From the NCBI GenBank assembly GCA_024760905.1, contig CM045733.1, forward strand, positions 19,621,001 through 19,685,000: a stretch of DNA of 64,000 nucleotides, in the 5' to 3' direction. Source of the DNA: Plotosus lineatus. Its lineage: Eukaryota; Chordata; Actinopteri; Siluriformes; Plotosidae. The notes under the pieces are model-generated. The model was given only the letters and a program-made list of their open reading frames with translations. It did not search any database and was not told where the DNA came from. Numbering within the stretch: position 1 is the first letter of the stretch; every line of letters begins with the position of its first letter. Below are positions 53,200 through 64,000 of this stretch, piece by piece. Made by a program: the position numbers and the translations under genes.

Positions 53200-53740
53200 C
53201 ACTCAGCATTTGGCAGACGCTCTCATCCAGAGTCGTCTTCTTTTCCTTTCGGCTGCTCTCTTCAGGGGTCGCCACAGCAAATCATCTGCCTCCATCTTCA
53301 TGGAAGTCATATTAATAATTCGGATGCTTGATTTGGCGAAGGATTTTACGTCGGATGCCCTTCTTGACACAATCCTTTAGCAAGGGACAGAAACATGTTG
53401 ATGGCTTTGCAGCTACTCTTGTTGAAAGTCAGCGATGGTTCCTTTACATGAACCTCTCACCATATACAGTGAGAGACGTGGCTGGCCTTTGATAACCCAG
53501 CCGGTTTGGGGGGGGGGGGGGGGCAACCTTGTGGAGAGTGGGACTCAAACCCCCAACCCTAGGATCAGCCATCCAGCACGTTTACCATTAGGCCACGACT
53601 GCCCACGCTCTCATCCAGAGTGACATTGTTTTATACATAAACTCAGGGTTAAGGGCCTTGCTCAAGAGCCCCTGACCTTTGCATCAGTAACCCATGGCCT
53701 TTACCACTAGGCCACACTGCATCACCAGAGGATCATGTTG
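53200..53740 (-). mobile_element. tRNA-like fish SINE, split by SINE-1R
   Basis: The left part is tggcagacgctctcatccag. The right part (53622-53740) has aagggccttgctcaagagcc and ends with a tRNA-like head on the minus strand (gcagtgtggcctagtggtaa). The layout matches a common fish repeat with 'ggcagacgc-ttatccagagcg'. It is interrupted by the copy at 53234. Confidence 0.65.
53234..53604 (-). mobile_element. SINE-1R, full length, 17-bp TSD
   Basis: Perfect duplications acgctctcatccagagt lie at 53217-53233 and 53605-53621, inside the older SINE. The tail has the 'gatggaggcag' block. The head-body tract is a run of about 15 G (53508-53523). Confidence 0.94.
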
Positions 53741-54537
53741 TTATTTATTCCAAAGTTGGGAGTGTGGAAAGGAAGAAATGCGTGCGATTTCTTTGTCAAA
53801 CAGACTTTACAAAGAAATCTTTTAATCTTCTCTTTTACTTACTTTTTATAAGACCGGTGAAAGTGCTGAAAGGGTGAGCGTCATCAGGGGAACAGTATGG
53901 CTCGTCAGGAGATTAAGACCTACTTAATTAAAAACAAATTGACTGTTATTGGCACTTTGACACACAACGAGTTAAGATGTCTTACCATATTCTGCACCTA
54001 GAGGACCTCACCACACTGGAAGCATTCCTCCATTGTAACCAGCAAGCTCTTGTTCTTCTCTCTCTCTCTCTCCACCCTGGCGGTGGTGGGTTCTGCTAAT
54101 GAGCCTACATACTCTCTGTTATGAGATTAATGCCGTACATGTAGCAGGTGTCTGCCAAAATTCCAGCCTTATTTAAACCTCCCAGCCCATACCAGTCCTG
54201 TAATCCTATTAGCTCTAATTGAGTGAAGTTGGCAGTCTTTTTCAGTTTAACCAAGTTCAGTCACTAATAGGATTCCAACAGAAAAAGGCTCAATGCATGG
54301 AAAATGTTGAGTTTTAGTAAGGAGACAAGGACATCTCTATATGCAGGGCTCCTGAGGGGGTCAACCCTAAATACACCGAAAGAGATTACTTCAGGCCATG
54401 TTTTACAGGTTTCTGCTCTTCCTTGCTAACTCAAAATACCGATGACAGGCTACTACACAACAGCCTTGAGTATTCACACTTTCAATACTGGAAGTCCTGT
54501 CTATTTTGTAAAAATTTAAGTTTTACTTATATACTAG
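53741..54537. other. Unique sequence, nothing recognised
   Basis: A short CT run at 54058-54071. No identified exon or transposon. Confidence 0.4.
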
Positions 54538-54549
54538 CATTAAATCAAA

Positions 54550-54723
54550 CGCTTCTTCTTTACCTTTCGGCTGTTCCCCCACAGCGAATCATCTGCCTCC
54601 ATCTCACCCTATCCTCTGCATCTTCTTCTCTTACATCAACTACCTCCATGTCCTCCTTCACCACATCCATAAATCTCCTCTTTTGTCTCCCATAGGCCTT
54701 CTGCCTGCCTGGTAGTTCCAACT
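54550..54723 (-). mobile_element. RTE LINE 3' end, 174 bp
   Basis: The RTE tail (cttcttctttacctttcggc) lacks the ttcaggggtcgc block and is truncated after the PKRRFMD region. Flanks attaaatcaaac (54538-54549) and attgaatcaaac (54724-54735) are a probable TSD with one mismatch. Confidence 0.85.
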
Positions 54724-54917
54724 ATTGAATCAAACCCTACGCTTCATATATTTTGCATTTACTGTATATGGCTTTCCTTGCAACCTTCTCCTGTTTAAAC
54801 TTTGGTCCTTCTTGGGTGTGAAACAGTACATGTCTAGTCAGGACGAGAGCCTGATTCACTGCGTCATTGAAGACCTTTCCATCTCCATCAACCAACATTT
54901 CTCCACAGTGAATAGAT

Positions 54918-55658
54918 CAGTGGTTCTTAATTTTGGTGGTACTGAACCCCACCAGTTTCATATGCTTATTCACCGAACCCTCGTTTATTGAAAAATAAAA
55001 TATGATTTTTTTTTCAAATTCAAGACATAGATATATGTTTTTATTGGAGCACCAAAATGAACTGTGCATTAACATCACTGTGTTCAAAGAACAAAACCAA
55101 TACAATGCATGAACTCCCCCATCACAACTACTTACATTTTTATGTGAGGTGCACATCTGAGTGCGTGTGCGTGTGTCTGTATGTGTGTGTATTTGTTTTA
55201 TTTACATCTTATGTATTATTTTTGAATGTTTAATCGTTATTATAAGCATTTATAGTATTGAATATGCATTTATTGATATTGTATACACATATACATGTAC
55301 GTATACATCAGTCAGCGGGGGTTGATCCTATTTCGTTCCGTTATATATGTGAATCCATATTGTACATATTTGTCCGAACACTTTCTTTTTTTGCTCAACA
55401 TAGTAAGGATTAAAACATAAAGAAAGAAATCACACGACGTACCATCACAACAGTCACAAGTCGACTACTGAGCGCACTAAATTTCCTGCAGCACAGATTG
55501 GCCAAGCAATGTAGCGTGATCACCTGCAGCCAATGATGGCCAAGCGGGGCGTGTCGTCATGAATATGAGTCGGGTGTGTGTCTTGACCTTCCACTGAACC
55601 CCTAAGACTGACTCACTGAACCCCTAGGGTTCGATCGAACCCAAGTTAAGAACCATTG
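54918..55658. mobile_element. hAT-type MITE with 8-bp TSD, carrying MITE-T
   Basis: The left end CAGTGGTTCTTAATTTTGGT and right end (inverse CAATGGTTCTTAACTTGGGT) are inverted repeats. Flanks gaatagat (54910-54917) and gaatagac (55659-55666) fit the 8-bp duplication of hAT transposases. It is non-coding. MITE-T copy D lies inside at about 55116-55360. Confidence 0.82.
55116..55360 (-). mobile_element. MITE-T, copy D, partial
   Basis: It matches the central and left parts of copy C in inverse orientation (catcacaactacttacattt, gtatacacatatacatgtac, tcagtcag-cgggggttgatc). The terminal repeats are not both present. Confidence 0.65.
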
Positions 55659-55801
55659 GAATAGACCCAGGTAGAGTCATAACATGGTTCCCGTATCCTG
55701 AACCAGTTCCTGAAATAGGAGCATTAAGCAGGTATAGATACTTATTATTATAATATTATACTTTAACATGCACAGCATTTTGGAAAATGTTAAACCCCTC
55801 A

Positions 55802-56073
55802 GCCCCCAGTGCAGCTAACTGGGTTATCAAAGGCTGGCCATGTCTCTCACTGCCTATGGTGTGAGGTTCATGTAAAAGAACCATTGCTGACTTTCAGCAA
55901 GAGCAGGCTGCATAGCCACCAGTGTGTTTCTGCCATGTGATGGCCTGGTGAAGTGTCCAGGGTGTACTCTGGCCTCACCTGGAGTCAGCTGGGATGGGCG
56001 CCAGCCTCTCCGTGACCCTAATTAGGATTAAATGGTTACAGAAAATGAATGAATGAATGAATGAATGAATGAA
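55802..56073 (+). mobile_element. SINE-1L, 5'-truncated, 11-bp TSD
   Basis: It starts gcccccagtgcagctaac and ends with (GAAT)n. Perfect duplications taaacccctca lie at 55791-55801 and 56074-56084. Confidence 0.9.
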
Positions 56074-56084
56074 TAAACCCCTCA

Positions 56085-56927
56085 ATAATCTAGAAAGGTA
56101 ATACTTTATTTTTGATCAAGTAGATAGTCTTTCAATACAAACCAGCAGTTACGCTTTACCATATATTGTAATTTCTTCTGTGCCACTGATTGCTGAATAG
56201 AGCACGAGGTCATTACAGTATCTATAGTCAAGTGAAAAAGTTCATGACCTTATAGGTTTCCAAGAGGAACTACCCATTTAAAAACATTTATATAAATAAA
56301 TATTAAGAACAGGAAGAAACACCTGGGTCTGGAAACAGTTTGTAAATTCACATGCATATGCTTATACAGTATTCCATTCAGAAAAAAAAAAATACCCTGA
56401 TGATTACTAATTTTTTTTTACGTACATTTCAGACCATTTTTAATAACACAGCAATGTTTAAGCTCCCTAACACATTAATTTAGTTATTGGTATAAATGTC
56501 CCTTCTTTGTCCTTTTCCTTTTGTTTAAAGTATTTCCAATCCTTTTCATTTCAATTCACTCACACCAAGCTTCGAAATCATAACCAATTGAAGTATTGCA
56601 GTGTATAGGAATTGACTTTTGTCACTATAATTATGGTGACGTGCTACTGATCACGTATTTTCGTATTTATGATTACGTATTTCTGGTTTATACTGTGAAA
56701 ATGCCCCGTGGTTCTGTGTAATATGTCCTGGAAAAAAGTACCAGGACAGAAACAAGGCCTGGTGTTGAAAAAGGAAAACTACTAAGAAACATTTGAGTAA
56801 GGTCAAAATACATATATGTTACTCATTCATTTGTTTGTTCAACACATACGAGGTAATAAAGGTAGAACATATATTCCCAGGGTGAGAACTGTTTATGGCA
56901 GTTCAAAGAAAATCCATTCATCCCATT
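56085..56927. other. Nothing recognised
   Basis: AT-rich unique sequence. Confidence 0.4.
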
Positions 56928-56939
56928 AATCCCTGGTAT

Positions 56940-57093
56940 AACAGTAGGCTGCAAAGCCCTCAGCGTGTTTCCGCCCTGCAATAGCCTGGCGAGCTGTCCA
57001 GGGTATACTTTGCCCTCGCCCGGAGTTGGCTGGGATGAGTACCAACTTCCCCGCGACCCTAATTAGGATTAAGCAGTTACAGAAAATTAACTG
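56940..57093 (+). mobile_element. SINE-1L, strongly 5'-truncated, 12-bp TSD
   Basis: Only the body end and L2 tail are present. Perfect duplications aatccctggtat lie at 56928-56939 and 57094-57105. Confidence 0.92.
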
Positions 57094-57205
57094 AATCCCT
57101 GGTATCTCACACTGTATACAGTATTTTGTATACCTGTCACTTTCTTTGGTCAAGAAGACAAGGCCTTCCAGCAATATGATTGCTGAAAATGTATGAATTA
57201 CTGCA

Positions 57206-58061
57206 TGCGACATGATAAGCGCCCAGGGCGCTTAAAAAAATGGAGTGGGTGGGCACTTATTAAAATGTTACCATCTGAGTGGAACCGTAAGTGCTTATTA
57301 CCATAGAGGTGGAAAACATGAATAATAACAGAACAGTATAAGTGTTTTACTGGTATTTGTGTTATTCATTTTGTGGTATCAACCAAATTACTTACAGGAA
57401 AGCTGAAAATAAACACAAAAAAAGCATAATTAAAAAAAAAAAGACCCTTTAATTTTCTCTCCCGGTGCTGTTCCTTTAAATATTTTCCCCATGATGTAAA
57501 ATTGAACCAATCAACATAAATGTCAACTTTAGCACATGGCAGGTTGAACCAATCAATACAAAGGTCAACTTTAGCACATGTTGAAAAGCACATGGCCAGG
57601 AACAAATTTATGAAGTTAGTGAGCAGGAGAATCTGGTGAAAAATACTAGTCATCACTTTCTGATAGGTCCATATCTGGATCATCGATCCATTCATTCAGA
57701 GCATCTGATAGTTTTGATGTCGCAGTTTCTAATGGTTCATCTTGTTGGACATTTACCAAGAGAACACAGCAAAATATTTTCCCGTTTTTTTAAAGCAGGG
57801 CAGAACAATCACATGTGTTGTTGCTGATGAACATTATAGACATTCCCCAGTGGCAGGGGGTCTTGAAATACCATGTAAACTCACACATCCAGGCAGTGAA
57901 CGCCTCATTTTATGGTTACAGAGACTAATCGAATAAAATTGGGAAGGTTGATCTATGATTTTGCTCGCAGTACACATGGGCGGTTATATATAAGATCAAA
58001 ACACTGGGGGCACTGGGGGGCGGGTGTGTGTGTTATTGGAGTAGGGCGCTTATTACGTCGA
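57206..58061 (-). mobile_element. TIR DNA transposon, copy 2 (no SINE)
   Basis: The inverted ends cgacatgataagcgccc (57208 on) and ...gcgcttattacgtcg (to 58060) match copy 1 at 5713-6706. On the minus strand, 57752-57646 reads as a transposase C-terminus ending NEWIDDPDMDLSESDD and a stop, an acidic tail like those of pogo-type proteins (inference). Bases 57502-57580 contain two tandem units of about 40 bp (ttgaaccaatcaa...gtcaactttagcacatg). The remainder of the transposase is deleted or decayed. Confidence 0.72.
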
Positions 58062-59057
58062 TTTAAATCACTTTTCAACTTTTTATCTTCACTCTAGTGT
58101 CTCCATCAGGGGTGCAAGCGAACAGTGTTCCTCTGCCAAAAATACTATTGGTAGGTTGCCTTGCCTTTCCCTCAGGATAAATATGGGCATCTTGGTCCTT
58201 TACGTGTTCTCTGGTTTTGGAAAGTTTGGTTCATAAAGTCAAGTATAGTCAACTATAGTGTGGTCCTTCGGAGTACTAAGAAATAACAAACCCAACATCT
58301 TTATTACTGCTCATCATGCCAGCTACTCTCTGGTACACATCATGCCTCACCCCCCCCCCCCCAAAAAAAAAACAGTTCGAGACCCCCAACATTACTATCA
58401 GCAATGGAAATAATAAAGCATAATAAAAATAAGTAGAATGAATGAGAATGAGAAACAGATTGAAAAGCATTGGTTTAATTGGTATAATGTAAGGTGGCTG
58501 AGCACAGTGAGAGGGTACGAGGGTACGAGTGCAGGGAGAACCTAAGCTATCCTTAAAGTTAACCCATTTGCACAATTCGACAACTCACCTTTAACCCCAA
58601 ACAAAATAATTAATAAATAACAGAGAGGATAAAGGCAAAAGGTGCAGAGCAGTTGAAGTGAGAGAAAGAGAGTTATACATCAAAGAATGACTGTAATTGG
58701 CCCTGTGGTTTTCATTCCTTGCCCTATTTCTTTCAATTCATTGACTCAAAATAATGGGTTCAGGTTCATTATCAACCGATTGTAAGCTGAGCAGCACAAA
58801 ACTTCAACTAGGCTGTGCATGTATGTGAGGATGGGTGTAACGTGTGTGTAGCCCTGACGGCTGACTGATGCCCACAGACTTGCCAACTGGCTGGAAGGGA
58901 AACATTGTGAAAAAATACTGTGGTCTACGAGAAAAGGTTGCGGCTGTCACTTGGTTGGCACAATTTGTTAACTCATCTCATTATGCTGGAATATAACTGG
59001 TATGGCCAGGTAAGTTTGCCTGGTCTTTAAAATTTTTAAATCATTTTTGTATTCGGT

Positions 59058-59060
<3 letters not shown>
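58062..59060. other. Nothing recognised
   Basis: It contains a C/A-run at 58349-58372. No exon or element is identified. Confidence 0.4.

Positions 59061-59119
<59 letters not shown>
59061..59119. repeat. (TA)n microsatellite
   Basis: About 29 TA units. Confidence 0.95.
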
Positions 59120-59123
<4 letters not shown>

Positions 59124-60699
59124 CATACATTTATCTGGCAGTATCATGATACATTGTAAGAAGCAATTATGGATTAGTGCAAATATAACTATATACATTT
59201 TTTGCCTGTATTTTTTAAGTTGCCACAATTGACATCCTGGAAATTCACAAATTTTAGCACATGAAACAGAAATGTTATTTAAAATGAATTTGATATGACT
59301 TTTAGAATACACACGTTTTAAAAAGTACTAATAACAGTCATTATTAATAATTGTTAATTAATAATAACCAATTGATTCATTAATCATAACTGTTTTGACT
59401 GATCTCTAATTCTGAAATTACAAACATGCACGCGACCAAACAAATAAAACAACGTGAAATCTTACTTAAGGCAACATTTGTCATTCTGACACTTACTTGG
59501 GAAAGGAGTATAAAAAAGAACTAAATATTATTGCATGTTTTTAATTTTTTCCAGGATTAAGCCCAAATAGTACTGTCTTTATATTTGATCACATTTGCAA
59601 TATTTTTTAATATAAATAATACAAATGCGCCGCCAAAAAAAAAAAGGAAACAACAACAACAACAACAAAGTACTGTACAGACGATCTAACTGTAACACGT
59701 ACCCGGTGCCAACCGCTAAAAGATTTCAGATGATCATGATAGATAATTAATTCTATTGCATGTGAGCGGTACACACTGTAGAACCAATAGAAGACTCAGG
59801 TTTTTTAGACTGGATGATATATTAGCGTATACATGGAGTACTAGGAATGTCCCTGCCTGCATATACAGTGAAGACAAGCAAATGGCTCTAATGTTAAAAA
59901 GTATGATTCAGGATACAGTGTGCTATATGCAATTAGTCGTGCTCATTCATGCAATGCTCCATGAGTAATTGAGTTGCTTGAACCTGGGTGATAAAGCTTG
60001 TTGCACGTGATGAAGCCAAAACAGACAGGCCATCCTCACAATCCAACCTTGATCTCGTTTAACTTCAGAAATTTTCCAATCCTGAGAGTCATGTTAGGTA
60101 ACTAATAGTCTAACGTGTCTGAAGTTAGGGTTTTGGTCTGAGCGGCATCCTGTGGGGATGAAAAGAAAGATGTCATGCCATGTTAGTCTGACACAAGAGC
60201 AAAGCTCCGAGAAAAAAACCTTAGAGAGGTAGTCTGTCAGGAAGGTGGGATTTCCTAAAACTGATTGACTTATCAATGCATGCTGGTGGAAGAGTGAGAG
60301 AGACATCATTTTACAACTAGCTGCTGTGATCCTGGGGTATAGAGTTCAACAAAAAAGGTCGAAAAAAAACCCCCAAAAGAGACAGACTGACAAACCTCAT
60401 AAAAAATCCTTGACAATTCATGGTACGCTTGCATACATTTAATTTTAGAATATTTAAAGCATAATGCAGACGAATTAAATAAAAAAAAAAAAAAACATTT
60501 TATTTCATGGTACATTCTTCTCAATGAATATTGGGGGGAAAAAAGGAATCACAACGTTGAAAATCTTGAATCATTTTAGTTAGTACTCTGTCCCTCCTTC
60601 TTGGGCCTGAGGGATGGACTCCAGTAATGAAAAACAATATTCTACATCAACGTATTATTTTCAAATATTCTCCGTCAAGCTTGTCCCAACTTATACATT
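59120..60699. other. Nothing recognised
   Basis: AT-rich, with a (CAA)n run at 59649-59668 and A-runs near 59636 and 60480. No exon or transposon is recognised. Confidence 0.4.
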
Positions 60700-60701
60700 T
60701 A

Positions 60702-61561
60702 CAGGGATCTCTCGCGACGTCGCACTTCAATTCATGTGGCTTTAGTGCATCGTGCTTTTATTTTGTTTTGTTTTCTTTTGTTTTTTTAAATATTCACAGA
60801 ATTCAAAAAATAAGGAAATTAAAGAAGAATAGGGGAAAAGTTAAGGAAAATGACACAAAAACAAGACCAATTATGCAAAAAAGCCCACAAACCAACATAA
60901 AACAAAAAACAACCCAAAACCTCCCATCAAAACTATTTACACTGTTGTGAGTTGCGCATCTGTGTGCGTGCGCGCGCGCCTGTATGTGTGTGCATTTATA
61001 TTTTATTTACATCTTGTTATTTTTTGAATGTTTAATTAGGGGCAGTGGTGGTCTAGTGGATAGGGTGCAGGATCGCTGACCCTAAGTTTGGGGGTTCAAG
61101 TCCCCACAAGGTTGTCACTGTCCCTCCAGTGCGGCTAACTGGGTTAGCAAAGGCGGGCAATGTCTCTCATGGTCGAGGGTGAGAGGCATGTAAAAGAACC
61201 ATTGCTGACTTTCGTAAAGAGTAGCTGCAAAGCCGTCAGTGTGTTTCTGTCCCTTGCTAAAAGGGTTGTGACAGGAAGGGCATCCGATGTAAAAACCCAT
61301 GCCAAATCAAATGTGCGAATCCGATGATTCGCTGTGGCGACTCTCGAGAAAAGGGAAAAAGCCGAAAAGAAGATTTTTTGAATGTTTAATTGTTATTATA
61401 AGCATTTATAGCATTGAATATGTATTTATTGATATTATATACACATATACATGTACATATACGTCAGTCAGGGGGGGGTTGGGAGTGATCATACTTCACG
61501 GATTTTGATGGTGACGTGGGGATCTCGGTCCCAATTAACCGCGGAAAGTGAGAGATCCCTG
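60702..61561. mobile_element. MITE-T, copy E, complete, split by SINE-1R
   Basis: Both ends are present (cagggatctctcgcgacg and agagatccctg) with TA on each side (60700-60701, 61562-61563). Orientation is inverse to copy C. Without the SINE and one TSD it is about 506 bp. Confidence 0.85.
61038..61372 (+). mobile_element. SINE-1R, full length, 19-bp TSD (reference copy)
   Basis: Perfect duplications attttttgaatgtttaatt lie at 61019-61037 and 61373-61391. The 335-bp copy has head aggggcagtggtggtctagt, a B-box-like gggttcaagtcccc, body, and the tail ending cgaaaagaag. It sits inside MITE-T copy E, whose paralogues (copies B and C) lack it. Confidence 0.96.
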
Positions 61562-61563
61562 TA

Positions 61564-62475
61564 TATATAAACAGCAGTGGACAGAGCAGCTTAACAGGAT
61601 TGCACCTTCGACCAATCTTTGCTTGTATAACGCCACACATTCAGCCGTATTGAAATCCGGATTGTTTGCTAAAATGATATTGAGTTGATATGCCTTTCCT
61701 GAAGAAAATATTTCACTCTCTTTGCTTTATATGAACAACAAGTAATATCTGTCAAAAAATGATGTCATCACCACCAAGACTTTCAATAAAATATAAAAAG
61801 TGTCTCAAAATAACCAATTGCAACTAATGATTACCATCTCCCACAGTCCTTTACCCGACATATAACCGCATATCATGAATGAGTATTTTTCTTTGGGCAG
61901 TAAATGTCTTTGAATTTAGAACAGCACCAGGCAAAGTCTTCATCATCGTCTCCTTGATCAATGCAATGTGATTAATCACTGAACATCACTTTCATATCAT
62001 CATCCACAGTCTTGATTGCTTGTCTTTAGCCCAGTGTAGCCCACAATGTTTTAATGCTGTTTTCACTTTATTTATTTATTTAACTATGTAAATGACTTCT
62101 CAGTCAGCTGCATAGTTACAGTTCTCTTTGTTATGTCGAGCTTTTTATATTCTATTCCACTGCGTACTACTCCGAGTTTTCTCTCCTGATGCTTTGCCAC
62201 CTTCCTTTGATTACCTACATATATGCTGTCCTTTAATGACCTATTTTGTTTATACGTGCACTAAATGTTTGACGTTTGACACAGTTAATTGTTAACCAGC
62301 ACCTTTTTTTTTTTTTTAAAACACACTCTGTGTTGGCTTTACTTCTGATTGAAGGATCTGTATCCTTTCTATTGTTTAAACTGATATCTCTGTTGCTTGT
62401 TTTGATGCAATTAGGCAAGTCAAACAACGTGTTAAGGTATATAATATCTCTTGTAACTGCAGGCTGATTTCAACT
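61564..62475. other. Nothing recognised
   Basis: Unique sequence. Confidence 0.4.
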
Positions 62476-62815
62476 ATTGATGGTGGTGACATAGTGATTA
62501 ACATGTGTGGCTCATGACAAGTAGGTCCTGGGTTGCCTGTTGTCTCCTGTTTGTGTGGGTTTCCTCTGGGTAGGCTGGTTTCCTCACACAGTCCAAAGGC
62601 ATGCACAGTAGATGAATTGACTGTTCCAAATTATCTTTATTTGTGGATGTGATTGAAAATGATTGTGTGTGTTAGCACTTCAATGGTCTGACCAGCTGTT
62701 TAGAATGCACCCGTTTTTTTTTTTGTTTGTTTGTTTGCGTTTTTTACCCAGTTTTGGTGACATAGGCTCCAGCCTCACCATGACTCTTATAGGAGTAAGT
62801 AATTCAGGAAGATCA
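62476..62815 (+). mobile_element. SINE-3, diverged
   Basis: The head (tggtggtgacatagtgatta), body (gtgggtttcctctgggtagg, cacacagtccaaaggcatgc) and L2-like tail (aatggtctgaccagctgttt...) are present, with a T-rich expansion at 62713-62735. Confidence 0.75.
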
Positions 62816-63088
62816 TTTGAGTGTGATGAGTCTTTACTTTTTTCCCCAAGGGTTATACATGCAGTACTACCTATCATGAGTCCTTGAACATCTTTTGGTG
62901 TATGGTCTCTGCATAATACATTTCATTCAATAAGAGAAATGTGTTGCATCTGATATCACTCCAAAATAAGATGATGATGCATAAAAGGCAAGCAGGAAGC
63001 CATTGAAAGTGCACCATCAGATGCTACTCACTTCCAATTGATTAATCAGTTTAAGAGACTAGAGGCCGGATGTGGTATTTTAATTTTT
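62816..63088. other. Nothing recognised
   Basis: Unique sequence. Confidence 0.35.
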
Positions 63089-63094
63089 AGCGTT

Positions 63095-63372
63095 CAACCC
63101 CTCAGCCCCCAGTGCAGCTAACTGGGTTATCAAAGGCTGGTCATGTCTCCAACTGTCTATGGTGAGAGGTTCATGTCAAAGAACCATTGCTGACTTTTGA
63201 CAAGAGTAGGCTGCATAGCCCTCAACATGCTTCTGCCCTGCAATGGCCTGGCAAGCTGTCCAGGGTGCACTCTGCCCACGCCCAGAGTTGGCTGAGATGG
63301 GTGTCATCCTCTCCATGACCCTAATCAGGATTAAGCGGTTAAGAAAATGAATGAACGAATAAATGAATGAAT
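63095..63372 (+). mobile_element. SINE-1L, 5'-truncated
   Basis: It begins with acccctcagcccccagtg, then body and L2 tail with (GAAT)n. Possible TSD agcgttca/agctttca is imperfect. Its first bases match the 5' flank of the 55802 copy. Confidence 0.83.
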
Positions 63373-63439
63373 GAGCTTTCATGTCAATAACACACTGGGA
63401 AATTAATCGCTCTTCCATCATCTTCATCTTCTTCTGCTT

Positions 63440-64000
63440 TATTGGGGGTAGCAGCCTAAGCAGTGAGGTCCAGACATCCCTCTCCTCAGCCACTTCCCCC
63501 AGCTGTTTTAGGGAGACACTGAGAGTGGTTCCAAATCATCTGAGAGGCATAGTCCCACCAGCGTGCTCTGGGTTGTCACAGGGATCTCTTCCTAATTGGA
63601 CATGCCCGAAACACCAGACCAATAAAGTGTTCGGGAGGTGTTCTACTCAGATGCTCAAGCCACCTCAACTGGTTCCTCTGAATACAGAGGGGCAGCGGTT
63701 CCACTCTGAGCTCCTCCCAGATGACGAACCTTCTCACACTATCTTTGAGGGAGAGCCCTGACACCTTGTAAAGGAAGCTCATTTCAGCTGCTTGAATCTG
63801 CAATCACGTTCTTTTGGTCAGTACCCAAAGCTTGTGATGATATGTGAGGGTAGGAACACAAATTGACTGGTAAATAGAGAGCGTTGCAATTTGCTCAGGT
63901 AACTCTTCTTCATAATAGACAAGTACTACCTCCACTTTACAACAGAAGCTGCCGTGATCCACCTGCCAATCTTCCATTTCATTCTTCCCTCACTCATGAA
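63440..64000 (-). mobile_element. Rex1-like LINE 3' part, continues beyond the window
   Basis: Minus-strand frame 63803-63576 reads MQIQAAEMSFLYKVSGLSLK, then EPLPLCIQRNQLRWLEHLSR, equivalent to the C-terminal region of the Rex1-like copy at 36609-38903. The sequence from 63805 to the window end continues upstream into the RT-distal region with frameshifts. The 3' end near 63440 has cctaagcagtgaggtccaga, as at 3594. Confidence 0.78.

Noticed and set aside
61038..61110. tRNA genes at SINE heads
   Set aside because: A- and B-box-like blocks exist, but the cloverleaf and anticodon stem are not maintained and the sequence runs into a SINE body.
62276..62467. Hydrophobic 63-residue frame
   Set aside because: T-rich sequence giving Phe/Leu runs; no other support.
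1..64000. Endogenous retrovirus or other viral insertion
   Set aside because: No LTR pair, gag, protease, integrase or envelope-like reading was seen; all RT segments are of LINE type.

Overview
The window is vertebrate nuclear DNA, almost certainly from a ray-finned (teleost) fish. It carries the last two coding exons of a leukotriene A4 hydrolase gene (lta4h, + strand), fish-type non-LTR retrotransposons (RTE/Expander-like and Rex1-like), tRNA-derived SINEs with a DANA/HE1 look, Tc1, pogo/Tigger and hAT DNA transposons, and very long CA/TA microsatellites. There is no bacterial, organellar or viral gene organisation. Nearly all longer open frames are transposon remnants or microsatellite artefacts.

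Layout. 1-3076: intron of lta4h holding a minus-strand RTE LINE. 3077-3181: penultimate lta4h exon. 3182-9811: last intron (6.6 kb) packed with pogo/Tigger-type transposons and SINEs. 9812-9950: terminal exon, with a poly(A) signal at 10195. 10.6-33 kb: nested SINE clusters, a Tc1 element, a 5S rRNA-like relic and microsatellites. 34.0-34.4 and 41.0-41.7 kb: very large CA or CA/CT arrays. 36.0-38.9 kb: a Tc1 fragment followed by a Rex1-like LINE carrying a SINE. 43.6-57 kb: recent RTE copies, a Tigger element, a MITE family and a hAT element. 57-64 kb: a second copy of a TIR transposon, a MITE split by a SINE, and a Rex1-like LINE running off the end. Three exon-like segments (16417-16508, 24453-24634, 45280-45467) have clean splice sites and open frames, but I could not identify the genes.

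Working names. SINE-1L and SINE-1R share one tRNA-like head and one body but end in different LINE tails: L2-type (ends gattaag-cggttacagaaaatgaa) or RTE-type (ends gattcgctgtggcgac...gccgaaagg). SINE-2 is an unrelated tRNA-derived family of about 310 bp starting ggccggtggcgtagtgg. SINE-3 is the DANA/HE1-like family (ggtggcgcagtggt...gtgggtttcctc) with an L2-type tail. Elements are dated against each other by nesting, and many have perfect target-site duplications (TSDs).

How the parts work together. The RTE copies here carry the same 3' end as SINE-1R, so they are the obvious source of its retrotransposition machinery. SINE-1L, SINE-3 and perhaps SINE-2 depend on L2/CR1-type tails. The same SINE body has therefore been mobilised through two LINE systems. 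That is the most interesting feature I found. I did not find an undescribed gene system.
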